From: a beta proteobacterium AAP65 | Lineage (GTDB): Bacteria > Pseudomonadota > Gammaproteobacteria > Burkholderiales > Burkholderiaceae_C | NCBI GenBank assembly: GCA_001295865.1 | Contig: LJHW01000006.1 | Coordinates: forward strand, 62,001 to 126,000 | DNA: 64,000 nt | Reading direction: 5' to 3' | Shown here: positions 12,072-20,315 of the stretch, piece after piece | How the letters are laid out: each line of letters opens with the position of its first letter | Position numbering within the stretch: the first letter of the stretch is position 1 | Position numbers and translations under genes: made by a program | The notes under the pieces: model-generated | Database searches by the model: none | What the model was told of the DNA's origin: nothing | The model's input: the letters and a program-made list of their open reading frames with translations, nothing else

Positions 12072-12659
12072 TCATTCGGGGCGGATGCGCGCGCGGAACA
12101 GGTCCTTGATGTTCACGTCGCGCGGGCCCGGCAGCACCTCGATGGTGTCGCCGGCGCACACCGTGCCGGCTTCCAGTACCACCAGGTGACTGCCGCAATA
12201 GCCCGATTGCGACATCAGCTTCACCGCGTGAGGGAAACCCAGCGCGGCGTTGAGCTTGGCGCAGGGCATGCGCGGTTCGCTCACCGCCAGCAGGCAGTGC
12301 GGCAGGCGCAGCTGGTCGCCCACCCAGAGATCGGTCTCCTGCAGGCCTTCCAGCGTGAGGTTTTCGCCCAGCGCGCCCGGCGCCAGCGTTTCGCCCCAGC
12401 CGGCCACGCCGGCCTGCGCGCGCACGGTCTGCCAGAAGGCGTAATGCGCCTGCGGGTAGGCGTAGACCGCCTTGCTCACGCCGCCGTGCACGCTGAGATC
12501 GGCCTGCTCGTCGCCCTGCAGCCCCATCAGCCGCACCGGCACCGGGCCCGCCACCGTGCGCTTGTGGATGCCGCTGAGCACCGCGCCGCCGCCGGGTAGC
12601 GCCAGCGGCGCGGCCCGCGCCACGTTCACGCTCAGCACGCGGGCCGGGGGGCGGCTCAT
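12072..12659 (-). CDS. MOSC domain-containing protein (YiiM-like)
   Basis: MOSC domains occur in molybdenum-cofactor sulfurases and in enzymes such as YiiM that reduce N-hydroxylated base analogues. The 195 aa protein has the expected core: GLQGDEQADLSVHGG near residue 45, ALGENLTLEGL in the middle, and a Cys in EPRMPCAKLNA that fits the conserved cysteine of the family. Cofactor and substrate are not determinable here. Its ATG overlaps by four bases the stop of a small upstream reading frame (ATGA), which hints at translational coupling. Confidence 0.9.
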   Translation of the reverse strand: MSRPPARVLSVNVARAAPLALPGGGAVLSGIHKRTVAGPVPVRLMGLQGDEQADLSVHGGVSKAVYAYPQAHYAFWQTVRAQAGVAGWGETLAPGALGENLTLEGLQETDLWVGDQLRLPHCLLAVSEPRMPCAKLNAALGFPHAVKLMSQSGYCGSHLVVLEAGTVCAGDTIEVLPGPRDVNIKDLFRARIRPE

Positions 12660-12808
12660 CGCCAGCCCCCTCGCCGGCGGCCGCCTGGGAGCGCGCTTGC
12701 CGCTTCGATTCCCACCTTGGCGGTCATGACAGCTTTGGCTTCGCGGTTCAGATGTCGCGCCGCTTGTGCGGAGCGCAAGTTTTTCGCAGCAGATCGGTGC
12801 TCGTTCAT
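12656..12808 (-). CDS. Small basic hypothetical protein upstream of the MOSC gene
   Basis: Possible 50-residue protein beginning MNEHRSAAKNLRSAQAARHLN, rich in Ala, Arg and Lys and predicted helical. I do not recognise it. Support comes from position: its stop overlaps the MOSC start codon as ATGA, the pattern of coupled genes, and it fills an otherwise empty gap. Against it, there is no clear Shine-Dalgarno site and the GC-rich context produces chance frames. The frame stays open to 12880, but the ATG at 12808 gives the more protein-like start. Confidence 0.35.
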   Translation of the reverse strand: MNEHRSAAKNLRSAQAARHLNREAKAVMTAKVGIEAASALPGGRRRGGWR

Positions 12809-13093
12809 GGTGTTTGCCGTTGTTTCCCGTGTTTTGTGTGTTGCGCCGGGCTCACCGGCCGCGGGTCTGGCGGCGGCCAACCCGGCACTGCATCACGCCA
12901 TGCCGGATTTGCATGACCCCGCCTGCCCCTGGAGTTACAGCGCGATTACATCGGCGCCACAATCGGCGCCCCGCGCGTGAAAGGCGTGCAGCGGCAGTCT
13001 CTGGCGCCAAGGCGAGAGCGGCCTTCGGCGAACCCCGGCGTTCCGGCGGTGTTCGCCCAAGTCCGTTTTTACATTGCCATGATTGGAGAACCC
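12809..13093. other. Intergenic region with a 9-bp direct repeat upstream of pckG
   Basis: No gene is supported here. The region holds the leader of pckG. ATCGGCGCC occurs twice, at 12950-12958 and 12962-12970, separated by ACA, and each copy contains the palindrome GGCGCC. A T-rich stretch at about 13064-13068 and GGAG at 13085-13088 precede the pckG start. I see no convincing -35/-10 pair. Confidence 0.4.
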
Positions 13094-14971
13094 GTGAACC
13101 GTCCCGTGATGGAAGGCCTGCGCCTGAACGTGCCCGCATCTGTGAAACATGCGCGGCTGATCGAATGGGTGGCGCAGATCGCTGCGCTGACCGAAGCCGC
13201 CGATGTGTACTGGTGCGACGGCAGCGAAGCCGAGTACCAGCGCCTGTGCCAGCAGCTGGTGGACGCCGGCACGCTGATGAAGCTCAACCCCGAGCTGCGC
13301 CCCAACAGTTTTCTCGCCCGCAGCGACGCGTCTGACGTCGCCCGCGTCGAAGACCGCACCTACATCTGCAGCGCGCAGAAGGAAGACGCCGGCCCCACCA
13401 ACAACTGGATGGCCCCAGCCGAGATGCGCGCCTTGCTGCAAACCGGCGAGAACGCGCTCTTCAAGGGTGCAATGAAGGGCCGCACGATGTACGTCGTGCC
13501 CTTCAGCATGGGCCCGCTGGGCAGCCACATCTCTCACATCGGCGTGGAGCTCAGCGACAGCCCCTACGTCGCCGTTAGCATGCGCACGATGACGCGCATG
13601 GGCCAGGGCGCGCTCGACGTTCTGGGCGCGGATGGCGATTTCGTGCCTTGCGTGCACACCGTGGGCGCCCCGCTGCAGGCCGGCCAGAAAGATGTGGCCT
13701 GGCCCTGCAACCCCACCAAGTACATCGTGCACTACCCCGAAACGCGCGAGATCTGGAGCTACGGCTCGGGCTACGGCGGCAACGCGCTGCTGGGTAAGAA
13801 GTGCTTCGCGCTGCGTATCGCCAGCACCATGGGCCGTGACCAGGGCTGGCTCGCCGAGCACATGCTGATCCTGGGCGTGACCAACCCGCAAGGCAAGAAG
13901 TACCACGTCGCCGCCGCCTTCCCCAGCGCCTGTGGCAAGACCAACTTCAGCATGCTGGTGCCGCCGGCCGGTTACCAGGGCTGGAAGGTCACCACCATCG
14001 GCGACGACATCGCCTGGATCAAGCCCAGCGCCGACGGCCGCCTCTACGCCATCAACCCCGAGGCCGGCTATTTCGGCGTGGCTCCGGGCACCAACGAGCT
14101 GACCAACCCGAACTGCCTGGCTTCGCTGAAGCGCGACACCATCTTCACGAACGTCGCGCTCACCGACGACGGCGATGTCTGGTGGGAAGGCCTGACGGAC
14201 ACCCCGCCCGCGCACCTGATCGACTGGCAGGGCCGCGACTGGACGCCGGCCATCGCCAAGGAAACCGGCGCCAAGGCCGCGCACCCCAACGCACGCTTCA
14301 CGGTGGCCGCCACCAACAACCCGGTGCTCGACCCCGAGTGGGACAACCCCGCCGGCGTGCCCATCGACGCCTTCATCTTCGGCGGCCGCCGCAGCACCAC
14401 GGTGCCGCTGGTCACCGAGGCCCGCACCTGGGCCGAAGGCGTGTACATGGCTGCCACCATGGGCAGCGAAACCACCGCCGCCGCCGCCGGCCAGCAGGGC
14501 GTGGTGCGCCGCGACCCCTTCGCCATGCTGCCCTTCATGGGCTACAACATGAGCGACTACTTCCAGCACTGGCTCAACTTGGGCGAACGCCTGGCCGCCG
14601 ATGCGCAGAAGTCGGGCGCCCGCCTGCCGCGCATCTACTGCGTGAACTGGTTCCGCAAAGGGGCCGACGGCAAGTTCGTCTGGCCGGGCTACGGCGAAAA
14701 CATGCGCGTGCTGGAGTGGATGCTGGGCCGCCTGGAAGGCACGGCGCCGGGCGCCGACAACGTCTTCGGCACCAGCCCGCGTTATGAAGACTTGCGCTGG
14801 GACGGCCTGGCCTTCACGGCCGAGCAGTTCAGCAGCGTCATCGGCATCGACAAGGCCGCCTGGCAGCAAGAGCTGGCGCTGCACGCCGAGCTCTTCAAGC
14901 AGCTGGAGCACCACCTGCCCGCCGCGCTGCCGGCCACCAAGGCGCAGATCGAGGCGCGCCTGGGCGCCTGA
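13094..14971 (+). CDS. pckG: Phosphoenolpyruvate carboxykinase (GTP)
   Basis: PckG converts oxaloacetate and GTP to phosphoenolpyruvate, CO2 and GDP, the first committed step of gluconeogenesis. From the GTG at 13094 the protein is 625 aa, close to the family norm. The start is chosen because GGAGA lies five bases upstream; an in-frame ATG at 13079 precedes the ribosome site itself. The GTP-type P-loop [13 protein letters not shown], the metal and substrate segments (VGDD-like [23 protein letters not shown]) and the C-terminal [12 protein letters not shown] are all present. A strong terminator follows at 15008, so the gene is probably monocistronic. Confidence 0.96.
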   Translation: MNRPVMEGLRLNVPASVKHARLIEWVAQIAALTEAADVYWCDGSEAEYQRLCQQLVDAGTLMKLNPELRPNSFLARSDASDVARVEDRTYICSAQKEDAGPTNNWMAPAEMRALLQTGENALFKGAMKGRTMYVVPFSMGPLGSHISHIGVELSDSPYVAVSMRTMTRMGQGALDVLGADGDFVPCVHTVGAPLQAGQKDVAWPCNPTKYIVHYPETREIWSYGSGYGGNALLGKKCFALRIASTMGRDQGWLAEHMLILGVTNPQGKKYHVAAAFPSACGKTNFSMLVPPAGYQGWKVTTIGDDIAWIKPSADGRLYAINPEAGYFGVAPGTNELTNPNCLASLKRDTIFTNVALTDDGDVWWEGLTDTPPAHLIDWQGRDWTPAIAKETGAKAAHPNARFTVAATNNPVLDPEWDNPAGVPIDAFIFGGRRSTTVPLVTEARTWAEGVYMAATMGSETTAAAAGQQGVVRRDPFAMLPFMGYNMSDYFQHWLNLGERLAADAQKSGARLPRIYCVNWFRKGADGKFVWPGYGENMRVLEWMLGRLEGTAPGADNVFGTSPRYEDLRWDGLAFTAEQFSSVIGIDKAAWQQELALHAELFKQLEHHLPAALPATKAQIEARLGA

Positions 14972-15007
14972 GTTCCCGGCTGCGCATTGCAGCCAAGGCC
15001 CTTTCGG

Positions 15008-15040
15008 GGCCCCCGGCGCCAACAGGCCCGGGGGCCTTTT
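15008..15040 (+). terminator. Intrinsic terminator of pckG
   Basis: A perfect 9-bp stem (GGCCCCCGG/CCGGGGGCC) with an 11-base loop is followed by TTTT. It begins 37 bases past the pckG stop and 30 bases before the next gene. Confidence 0.8.
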
Positions 15041-15069
15041 CACGCCGGCTGGGCCATCATCACCCGCTC

Positions 15070-15846
15070 ATGAAGCTGCAACTGCTGTCCGACCTGCACC
15101 TGGAAACCGAGACCTTCGAGCCGCAACCCGCGCCTGGCGCCGAACTGCTGGTGCTGGCTGGCGACATCGACAGCACCTGGGCCGGCTACGAACGTTTCGC
15201 CGGCTGGCCGGTGCCGGTGCTGGTGGTGGCCGGCAACCACGAGTTCGACGGGCGTGATTTCGATGCCGCGCTGGCTGGCTTGCGCGCCTTGTGCGAGCGC
15301 CTGGGTTTCACCTTCCTGGAGCGCGGCAGCCATCTGGTCACGGGTGCCGACGGCCGGCGCTTTCGCTTTCTCGGTTGCACACGCTGGAGCGATTTCGACC
15401 TCTTCGGCCCCTTGCAGCGCGCCCGCGCCGAGCGCGCCGCCGGCTACTTCCTGCAGCTGATGGGCACCACGCGCGGCGGCCGGCCCTTCGATGCCGCGGC
15501 CGTGCGTGCCGAGGCCCTGGCCAGCCGCGCCTGGCTGGAAGACACCCTCGCCGCACCGTCGCGGGGCCGTTGGGAACACACGGTGGTGGTCACTCACTTT
15601 GCGCCCAGCATCCGCAGCGCCGACCCGCGCTACGGCAAGCAGCCCGGCACCGCCAGCTTCTGCAACGACGACGAGGCGCTCATCGCCCGCGCCGACCTCT
15701 GGCTGCACGGCCACCTGCATTGCCGCCATGACTACACCGTGCCGCGGCCCGGGCAGCGCCCTGCGCGCGTGCTGTGCAACCCGCGTGGCCTGGCCAGCAA
15801 GGGCGAAGACGCCAGCCATGAAGCCCTGCTCTGTGTGGCGCTGTGA
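15070..15846 (+). CDS. Metallophosphoesterase (calcineurin-like)
   Basis: Predicted dinuclear-metal phosphoesterase of 258 aa. All family motifs are visible in order: DLHLE (metal ligands Asp and His, residues 9-11), LAGDID (near 32), GNHEFD (near 60), the His of VTHFAPS (near 177) and the terminal GHLH (near 219). The substrate (nucleotide, phosphoprotein or phosphodiester) cannot be read from sequence. No ribosome site is evident before the ATG, but the next usable Met is far inside the domain. No membrane or export signal is seen, so it is cytoplasmic. Confidence 0.9.
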   Translation: MKLQLLSDLHLETETFEPQPAPGAELLVLAGDIDSTWAGYERFAGWPVPVLVVAGNHEFDGRDFDAALAGLRALCERLGFTFLERGSHLVTGADGRRFRFLGCTRWSDFDLFGPLQRARAERAAGYFLQLMGTTRGGRPFDAAAVRAEALASRAWLEDTLAAPSRGRWEHTVVVTHFAPSIRSADPRYGKQPGTASFCNDDEALIARADLWLHGHLHCRHDYTVPRPGQRPARVLCNPRGLASKGEDASHEALLCVAL

Positions 15847-15951
15847 GCCATATCAAGGGCCGCGCCGGGGGCAGGTGCCACACTCGGGTTTCATCGCCGC
15901 AGTGCCCAGCAGCACCGCGCGGTTTTCCTCGGAACCCTGGAGTCAAGCACC

Positions 15952-16374
15952 ATGAAGATCCTCGCCGCCGTTGATGGCAGCCCCTTCACCCGCCGCATGC
16001 TGGCCTACCTGGCCGCCCACGACGAATGGCTGGGCCCCCAGCACGAGTACACGATGATCACCGTGGTGCCCCCCGTGCCGCCGCGCGCTGCCGCGGTGCT
16101 CGACAAGGCCACGCTCAAGAGCTACTACGAAGACGCCGCCGAGAAGACCTTTAAGCCCCTGCGCACCTTCGCCGCCAAGCAGGGCCTGAAGGCCAGCTTC
16201 GTGGCCAAGGTCGGGCCGGCTGCCGAAACCATTGCCGAGCTGGCCGAGAAGGGCAAGTTCGACCTCATCGTGCTGGGCTCGCACGGCCACGGCACGCTTA
16301 CCAACCTGGTGATGGGTTCGGTGGCGACCAAGGTGCTCGCCAAGTGCAAGATCCCGGCCCTGCTGATCCGCTGA
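15952..16374 (+). CDS. Universal stress protein (UspA family)
   Basis: Single-domain Usp protein of 140 aa. It starts MKILAAVDGSPFTRR and ends with the ATP-binding-type loop GSHGHGTLTNLVMGSVATKVL (G-2x-G-9x-G(S/T) pattern), so it probably binds ATP. Usp proteins support survival under starvation, oxidative stress or low oxygen. GGAG lies eight bases before the ATG. It converges on the TetR gene and has no evident operon partner. Confidence 0.93.
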   Translation: MKILAAVDGSPFTRRMLAYLAAHDEWLGPQHEYTMITVVPPVPPRAAAVLDKATLKSYYEDAAEKTFKPLRTFAAKQGLKASFVAKVGPAAETIAELAEKGKFDLIVLGSHGHGTLTNLVMGSVATKVLAKCKIPALLIR

Positions 16375-16397
16375 GGCCGTGAGCTGCGCTGCCGGGC

Positions 16398-17009
16398 TCA
16401 GGCCGAAGGCCGCAGCCCGCGCAGACAGATGCGCATCACCCACTCGACGATCTGCTCGTCGGTGAAGTTGCCGCCGCCTTTCAGGAAGGCGGGCACCGGG
16501 TCGCAGCCGCGCGCGTAGATGGTGAACAGCACCACCTCGGGCGGCAGCGTCGGGTCGATCTCGCCGTCGGCTTGGGCCTGTTCTATCCAGCTGCCCAGGC
16601 GCTCGCTGACCTGCATCAGCAGCTCAAGGTAGGTCTTGTGGGCCATGAGCTCGGCGCGCAGCGTCGAGTTCTGCGAAGGCACGGTCGGCATCTCGCCGGC
16701 CAGCTGCAGCGCCAGCGCCCAGCGGATCATGGCTTCCAGACGCTGGAAGGCCGTGGCCTCGCTGCGGGCGGCTTGTTGATCGAGAAAAGCGAGCACCCGC
16801 TCCAGCAGGCGCACCATGGCCGCGGCGGCCAGCGCTTCTTTCGACGGGAAGTGCTTGTAGAGGCTGGCCTTGGCGATGCCGACATCGGCGGCCACCTCGT
16901 CCACGGTCATGAGGTCGAAACCTTTGTCCGCCAAGAGGCGGTTCACCGAGGTGACGATGGCGTCCTCGCGGACGCGCAGCACTTGTTCGCGGAAAGACAG
17001 GCGGGCCAT
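16398..17009 (-). CDS. TetR/AcrR family transcriptional regulator
   Basis: Dimeric DNA-binding repressor of 203 aa. The N-terminal helix-turn-helix is clear (TVDEVAADVGIAKASLYKHFPSKEAL, residues about 35-60). The C-terminal ligand domain (about 80-195) is family-variable, so the inducer is unknown. A near-perfect inverted repeat at 17033-17051, 24 bases upstream of its own start, is a plausible operator and suggests autoregulation. TetR regulators often control a divergent gene, which here would be on the plus strand; the small gene at 17105-17314 is on the same strand as tetR. Confidence 0.92.
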   Translation of the reverse strand: MARLSFREQVLRVREDAIVTSVNRLLADKGFDLMTVDEVAADVGIAKASLYKHFPSKEALAAAAMVRLLERVLAFLDQQAARSEATAFQRLEAMIRWALALQLAGEMPTVPSQNSTLRAELMAHKTYLELLMQVSERLGSWIEQAQADGEIDPTLPPEVVLFTIYARGCDPVPAFLKGGGNFTDEQIVEWVMRICLRGLRPSA

Positions 17010-17032
17010 GTCTGCATTTTAGCCGCCGGCGT

Positions 17033-17051
17033 CACCACGTGAACCGTGGCG
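17033..17051. promoter_or_regulatory. Candidate TetR-type operator
   Basis: CACCACG (17033-17039) and CGTGGCG (17045-17051) form an inverted repeat with six of seven pairs matching around a 5-base centre. The 19-bp dyad lies just upstream of the tetR start and close to a possible -10 (TAAAAT on the minus strand). Size and place suit a TetR operator; there is no direct evidence of binding. Confidence 0.4.
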
Positions 17052-17104
17052 TCTCTCCGTTGACAGTGCAGTTATTCGCTGGGCGCGCCGTCTTGGCGCG
17101 GCAC

Positions 17105-17314
17105 TCAGGTCGGTGCGCGCCGCCGCGTGGTGAGCCGCCGCACCCAGCCGGGCCGGCGTTCGGGGCTGGCGGCGGGCAGGGGCGCGGGTTCGGACATGCT
17201 CAGATCAAGCCCGAAGGCGGTGCCCAGGTCGGCGGGGTCGGTGTCGGGGGCAGGGCGCGAGCCCGAGCGCCATGGGCTGAACCAGCGGTGCGAACTGACG
17301 GCCTTGCTCGACAT
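17105..17314 (-). CDS. Small hypothetical protein
   Basis: Predicted 69-residue soluble protein starting MSSKAVSSHRWFSPWRSG and ending in a very basic tail (RRLTTRRRAPT). I do not recognise a family. The start is favoured over an in-frame GTG 24 codons upstream because GGGGA sits eight bases before this ATG. The middle (DPADLGTAFGLDLSMSEP) is acidic, so the ends and centre have opposite charge. It lies between tetR and the Hsp70-like gene with its own upstream space, so it is probably transcribed alone or into tetR. Confidence 0.6.
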   Translation of the reverse strand: MSSKAVSSHRWFSPWRSGSRPAPDTDPADLGTAFGLDLSMSEPAPLPAASPERRPGWVRRLTTRRRAPT

Positions 17315-17495
17315 GGTGTGTCCCCGTATCGGTGTGTGTTTGTATGGGCTGGTAAGCAGTGTCACTGCGGGCGCGCGGGCCTGCACACCGAGAAAGCGGC
17401 CGAGCGTGTGTCAATTCACAGGCATGGGCCGCGTGGGGGTGATCGCTACAATCGCGCCCCTTTTTCTGCAGCCGCGCCCAGCGCGCCCGTTGGGC

Positions 17496-18845
17496 ATGAA
17501 CCACACTTCAGCGCCGTCTGCCCACCCCAGCCCCGACCCCGGCGCCGGTTTCGTGGCCATCGACTTCGGCACCTCGAACTCGGCGGTGGCGCTGCCGGCG
17601 GGCGACCGTGGCGTCAAGCTCGTCGAACTCGAGCCCGGCCAGCCCACCATGCCCACCGCGGTGTTCTACCGCGCCGACACCCCGCCCCAGCAGCTGGAGG
17701 CCGAGCGCCTGTACGGCCGCGCTGCGGTGGCCGCCTACGTAGAAGGCATCGACGGCCGGCTGATGCGTTCGATGAAGAGCATCCTCGGCTCGTCGCTGAT
17801 CGACCAGAGCACCGACATCGGCGGTGGCCGGCACGTGCGCTACCGCGAAGTGGTCACTGGCTATCTGCGCCGCCTGAAAGCCCTGGCCGAGGCCGAGGCC
17901 GGCCAGGCGCTGCAGCGCGTGGTGCTGGGCCGGCCGGTGTTCTTCGTCGACGACGACCCGGCGCGCGACGCCCAGGCAGCGCAGGCGCTGGCCACCGCGG
18001 CGCGCGAGGTCGGCTTCACCGAGGTGCACTTCCAGTTCGAGCCCATCGCGGCTGCGCTGGACCACGAGAGCCACATCGACCACGAGCAGCTCGTGCTGGT
18101 GGCCGACATCGGCGGCGGCACCTCCGACTTCTCGCTCGTGCGCGTGGGCCCCGAGCGCGCCCGCCGCGGGCGTGAACGCGCCGAGCGCAGGGACGACATT
18201 CTCGCCAGCCACGGCGTGCACCTGGCGGGCACCGATTTCGACCGCCATGTTGAGCTGGCGGCCATCCTGCCGCTGCTGGGCTACCGCGCGCAGCGCCCGG
18301 CGCGCCCCGGCGAAGCGCCGCGCGAGGTGCCCAGCGGCGTGTACTTCGACCTGGCCACCTGGCACCTGATCAACACGGTGTACGCCCCGGCCCGCGTGGC
18401 CGAGCTGCGCGGCATGAAGAGCTGGTACGCCGACGTGGCCCAGCACCAGCGCCTGATGACCACGGTGAACGAACGCCTCGGCCACGCGCTGGCCGCCGCG
18501 GCCGAGCAGGCCAAGATCGACGTCGCGCTGCAGGGCGCGGCGCAGATCGACCTCGGCCTGCTGGAACGCGGCCTGGCGGCGCAGCTGCAGGAAGACCGCG
18601 CGGCCGCGGCCATCGAAGCCGACCTCGAACGCATCGTGCAGGCGGCCGCCGAAACCGCACGCATGGCGGGCGTGGCGCCCGAGGCGGTGGACGTGGTGTA
18701 TTTCACCGGCGGCAGCACCGGGCTGCGCCCGCTGGTGGCGCGCATCGCCGCCGGCTTCCCGGCCGCTCAGCAGGTGCGTGGCGACCGTTTTGCCAGCGTG
18801 GCCCAGGGCCTGGGCCTGCACGCCCGCGCCGTGTTCGGGGGCTGA
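17496..18845 (+). CDS. Hsp70 family protein (YegD-like molecular chaperone homologue)
   Basis: Actin/Hsp70-fold ATPase of 449 aa, shorter than DnaK because it lacks the substrate-binding half. Phosphate-1 motif FVAIDFGTSNSAVAL (about residues 20-34), phosphate-2 motif VADIGGGTSDFSLV (about 200-213) and adenosine motif VVYFTGGSTGLRPL (about 400) are all present. E. coli YegD has the same layout, and its role is poorly defined. The ATG at 17496 is chosen because the ATPase motif follows shortly after; the longer upstream frame is antisense-like. A possible -10 (TACAAT) lies about 45 bases upstream, without a good -35. Confidence 0.9.
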   Translation: MNHTSAPSAHPSPDPGAGFVAIDFGTSNSAVALPAGDRGVKLVELEPGQPTMPTAVFYRADTPPQQLEAERLYGRAAVAAYVEGIDGRLMRSMKSILGSSLIDQSTDIGGGRHVRYREVVTGYLRRLKALAEAEAGQALQRVVLGRPVFFVDDDPARDAQAAQALATAAREVGFTEVHFQFEPIAAALDHESHIDHEQLVLVADIGGGTSDFSLVRVGPERARRGRERAERRDDILASHGVHLAGTDFDRHVELAAILPLLGYRAQRPARPGEAPREVPSGVYFDLATWHLINTVYAPARVAELRGMKSWYADVAQHQRLMTTVNERLGHALAAAAEQAKIDVALQGAAQIDLGLLERGLAAQLQEDRAAAAIEADLERIVQAAAETARMAGVAPEAVDVVYFTGGSTGLRPLVARIAAGFPAAQQVRGDRFASVAQGLGLHARAVFGG

Positions 18846-18860
18846 GCGCCCCCGCTGCCT

Positions 18861-19358
18861 TCAGCGTTTGCCGGCGGCTCTGTACTTGGCGATGGCGTGT
18901 TTCAGATCGTCGAGCGCTTCGCAGGGCGAACTGCACAGGCGCGACAGCGTGGCCAGGCGCGCTTCGGCTGTGGCCAGATCGCCCTTCATCAGCGCCAGCT
19001 CGCCCGAATACTCGAGCGCACCCTTGTGCGCGGGGTTCAGGCGCAGCGCCGTGTCGTAGTGGCGCTGCGCGCCCTCCAGATCGGGCGGGGTGGATTTGCG
19101 CAGCGCGTAGCCCATCAGGTTGTGCCAGTCGGCGTTGTTCGTGCCTTCGACCTTCTTGAGCTCGGCCACCGCGGCCGCGTAGCGCTGCTGTGCCAGCTGC
19201 GCGCGTGCCGGGGCCAGGGCGTCGGCCGCGGGGCGGGCGGCCGGGGCGGGTTCTGGCGTGTCGGCCGCGTGCACCGCCGCGGGCAGCTGGGCCGCCAGCA
19301 GCCAGGCCAGACCGGCCAGGGGTGCGAAGTGGCGCAGCGAAAGGCGAGTCTCGGGCAT
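18861..19358 (-). CDS. Exported tetratricopeptide-repeat protein
   Basis: Predicted periplasmic protein of 165 aa. It starts MPETRLSLRHFAPLAGLAW and has a signal peptide ending near AVHAA. An Ala/Pro linker leads to two or three TPR units (ARAQLAQQRYAAAVAELKKVEG; AQRHYDTALRLNPAHKGALEY). Two Cys near the C-terminus (LCSSPCEALDDL) could form a disulfide. I chose this ATG because GGAGAG lies five bases upstream; the frame opens much further up without a signal. Function unknown; TPRs usually mediate protein contacts. Confidence 0.8.
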   Translation of the reverse strand: MPETRLSLRHFAPLAGLAWLLAAQLPAAVHAADTPEPAPAARPAADALAPARAQLAQQRYAAAVAELKKVEGTNNADWHNLMGYALRKSTPPDLEGAQRHYDTALRLNPAHKGALEYSGELALMKGDLATAEARLATLSRLCSSPCEALDDLKHAIAKYRAAGKR

Positions 19359-19401
19359 GGGGCTCTCCAGGGTGGGGGTCGTCAGAAGGGGCGGGCTTTG
19401 C

Positions 19402-20088
19402 TCAGCGCGAACGGGGGCCGCTCCCGCCGCCACTGCCCCCGCCGCGTCCAGCCGGCCCGGTGCGCCGCGGCACACGCTTCGGCGGTGGCGCTGGCGACGC
19501 CTTGCGCGGGCGCGTGACGTCGGCCATGAGCATGAGGGCACGCACAAGATCCTGCACGGCCTCGGGCAGATCGGCCGGCGGCTCCAGCGTTTCGATCACC
19601 TCCAGCAGTGCGTCGGCGTCTTCGAGGTCTTCGGGGTCGAAGTGCATGTACACCAGCGCCAGCGGCTCGATGATCTCGGGGCTGTCCAGGGCCATCAGCG
19701 CCGGGAAGGCGTCCATCGCGGTGGCGAAGCCGGCCACCCAGGGCAGCATGCTTTCGGCCGGGTCTTCGGCGTCGTCGAGCTCGTAGATCCAGGGGTCGAA
19801 CCAGGTGCGGCGGTTGATGGCGTCGGCGATCTCGGCGTGGCGGCGCTGCACCAGCGCGTGCAACTCTTCCAGCGCCGGGCCGGCTGGGGCCGGGCGGGCG
19901 TCGACATCCGCCACCAGCGGCAGCCACTGGCTGGGCAGGATGGGCATGGGCTGCAGCAGCACGCCGCAGAGGTAGCCGTCGAGCGCGCTCACGTCCAGCG
20001 GTTGCAGGGGCTCGGGCAGGGCGTCGAGCAGGGCTTCCAGGCGCTCGATCTCTTCGTCGCGCAGCGGCTTTGAACTAGGGGGTGGCAC
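19402..20088 (-). CDS. UPF0149 family protein (YecA/YgfB-like)
   Basis: Uncharacterised conserved protein of 228 aa. The UPF0149 signature is clear: LDGYLCGVLLQPMPILPSQWLPLV near the N-terminus and the acidic region WIYELDDAEDPAESMLPWVAGFATAMDAFP. Many relatives end in a zinc-binding SEC-C motif; here the C-terminus instead is a basic, Gly-rich tail (GPAGRGGGSGGGSG) with no Cys, so the zinc motif is absent. It is followed after 43 bases by the TPR-protein gene on the same strand. Confidence 0.88.
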   Translation of the reverse strand: MPPPSSKPLRDEEIERLEALLDALPEPLQPLDVSALDGYLCGVLLQPMPILPSQWLPLVADVDARPAPAGPALEELHALVQRRHAEIADAINRRTWFDPWIYELDDAEDPAESMLPWVAGFATAMDAFPALMALDSPEIIEPLALVYMHFDPEDLEDADALLEVIETLEPPADLPEAVQDLVRALMLMADVTRPRKASPAPPPKRVPRRTGPAGRGGGSGGGSGPRSR

Positions 20089-20113
20089 GGCGTTTCCCGC
20101 TGTTTAGGGATGG

Positions 20114-20259
20114 GGCCACCGGGTGGCCGCGAATAAATTCCGCCCCGGAGTCCGTCGGGCCGTGGGGCATTGTCCTGCACGCCGGCGGTCACCGGTCCCA
20201 ACGACGTCCTCTTCGGAGGACTTGCAACAACCCGCTGCGCGAGCAGCGGGTTCTTTTTT
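20114..20259 (+). ncRNA. Candidate structured small RNA or mmsA leader
   Basis: This 228-base gap between divergent genes contains three designed-looking hairpins and a full intrinsic terminator 56 bases before the mmsA start. In order: an inverted repeat GGCCAC-cgg-GTGGCC (20114-20128); a possible -10 TAAATT (20134-20139); a 6-bp stem with a TTCG loop (20206-20221); and the terminator at 20229-20259. No protein gene ends here on the plus strand, so the terminator must end a short transcript of about 115 bases. It could be an independent sRNA or an attenuator or riboswitch in the mmsA leader. I do not recognise the family. Confidence 0.45.
20229..20259 (+). terminator. Strong intrinsic terminator upstream of mmsA
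   Basis: A perfect 10-bp stem (AACCCGCTGC/GCAGCGGGTT) closed by the GNRA loop GCGA is followed by six T residues at 20254-20259. Confidence 0.85.
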
Positions 20260-20315
20260 GGGCGGCGGCTTAGACTGTTCGGCGACTAGCAAAACAGCCC
20301 CAGCCGGAGACCGCC

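Noticed and set aside
12935..15043. Long minus-strand frame opposite pckG
   Set aside because: Antisense shadow of a confident enzyme gene; low-complexity His/Gly/Val/Ala composition and no motif.
16981..17100. TTGACA near 17058 as a plus-strand promoter
   Set aside because: No -10 element at 16-18 bases and no plus-strand gene for over 400 bases.
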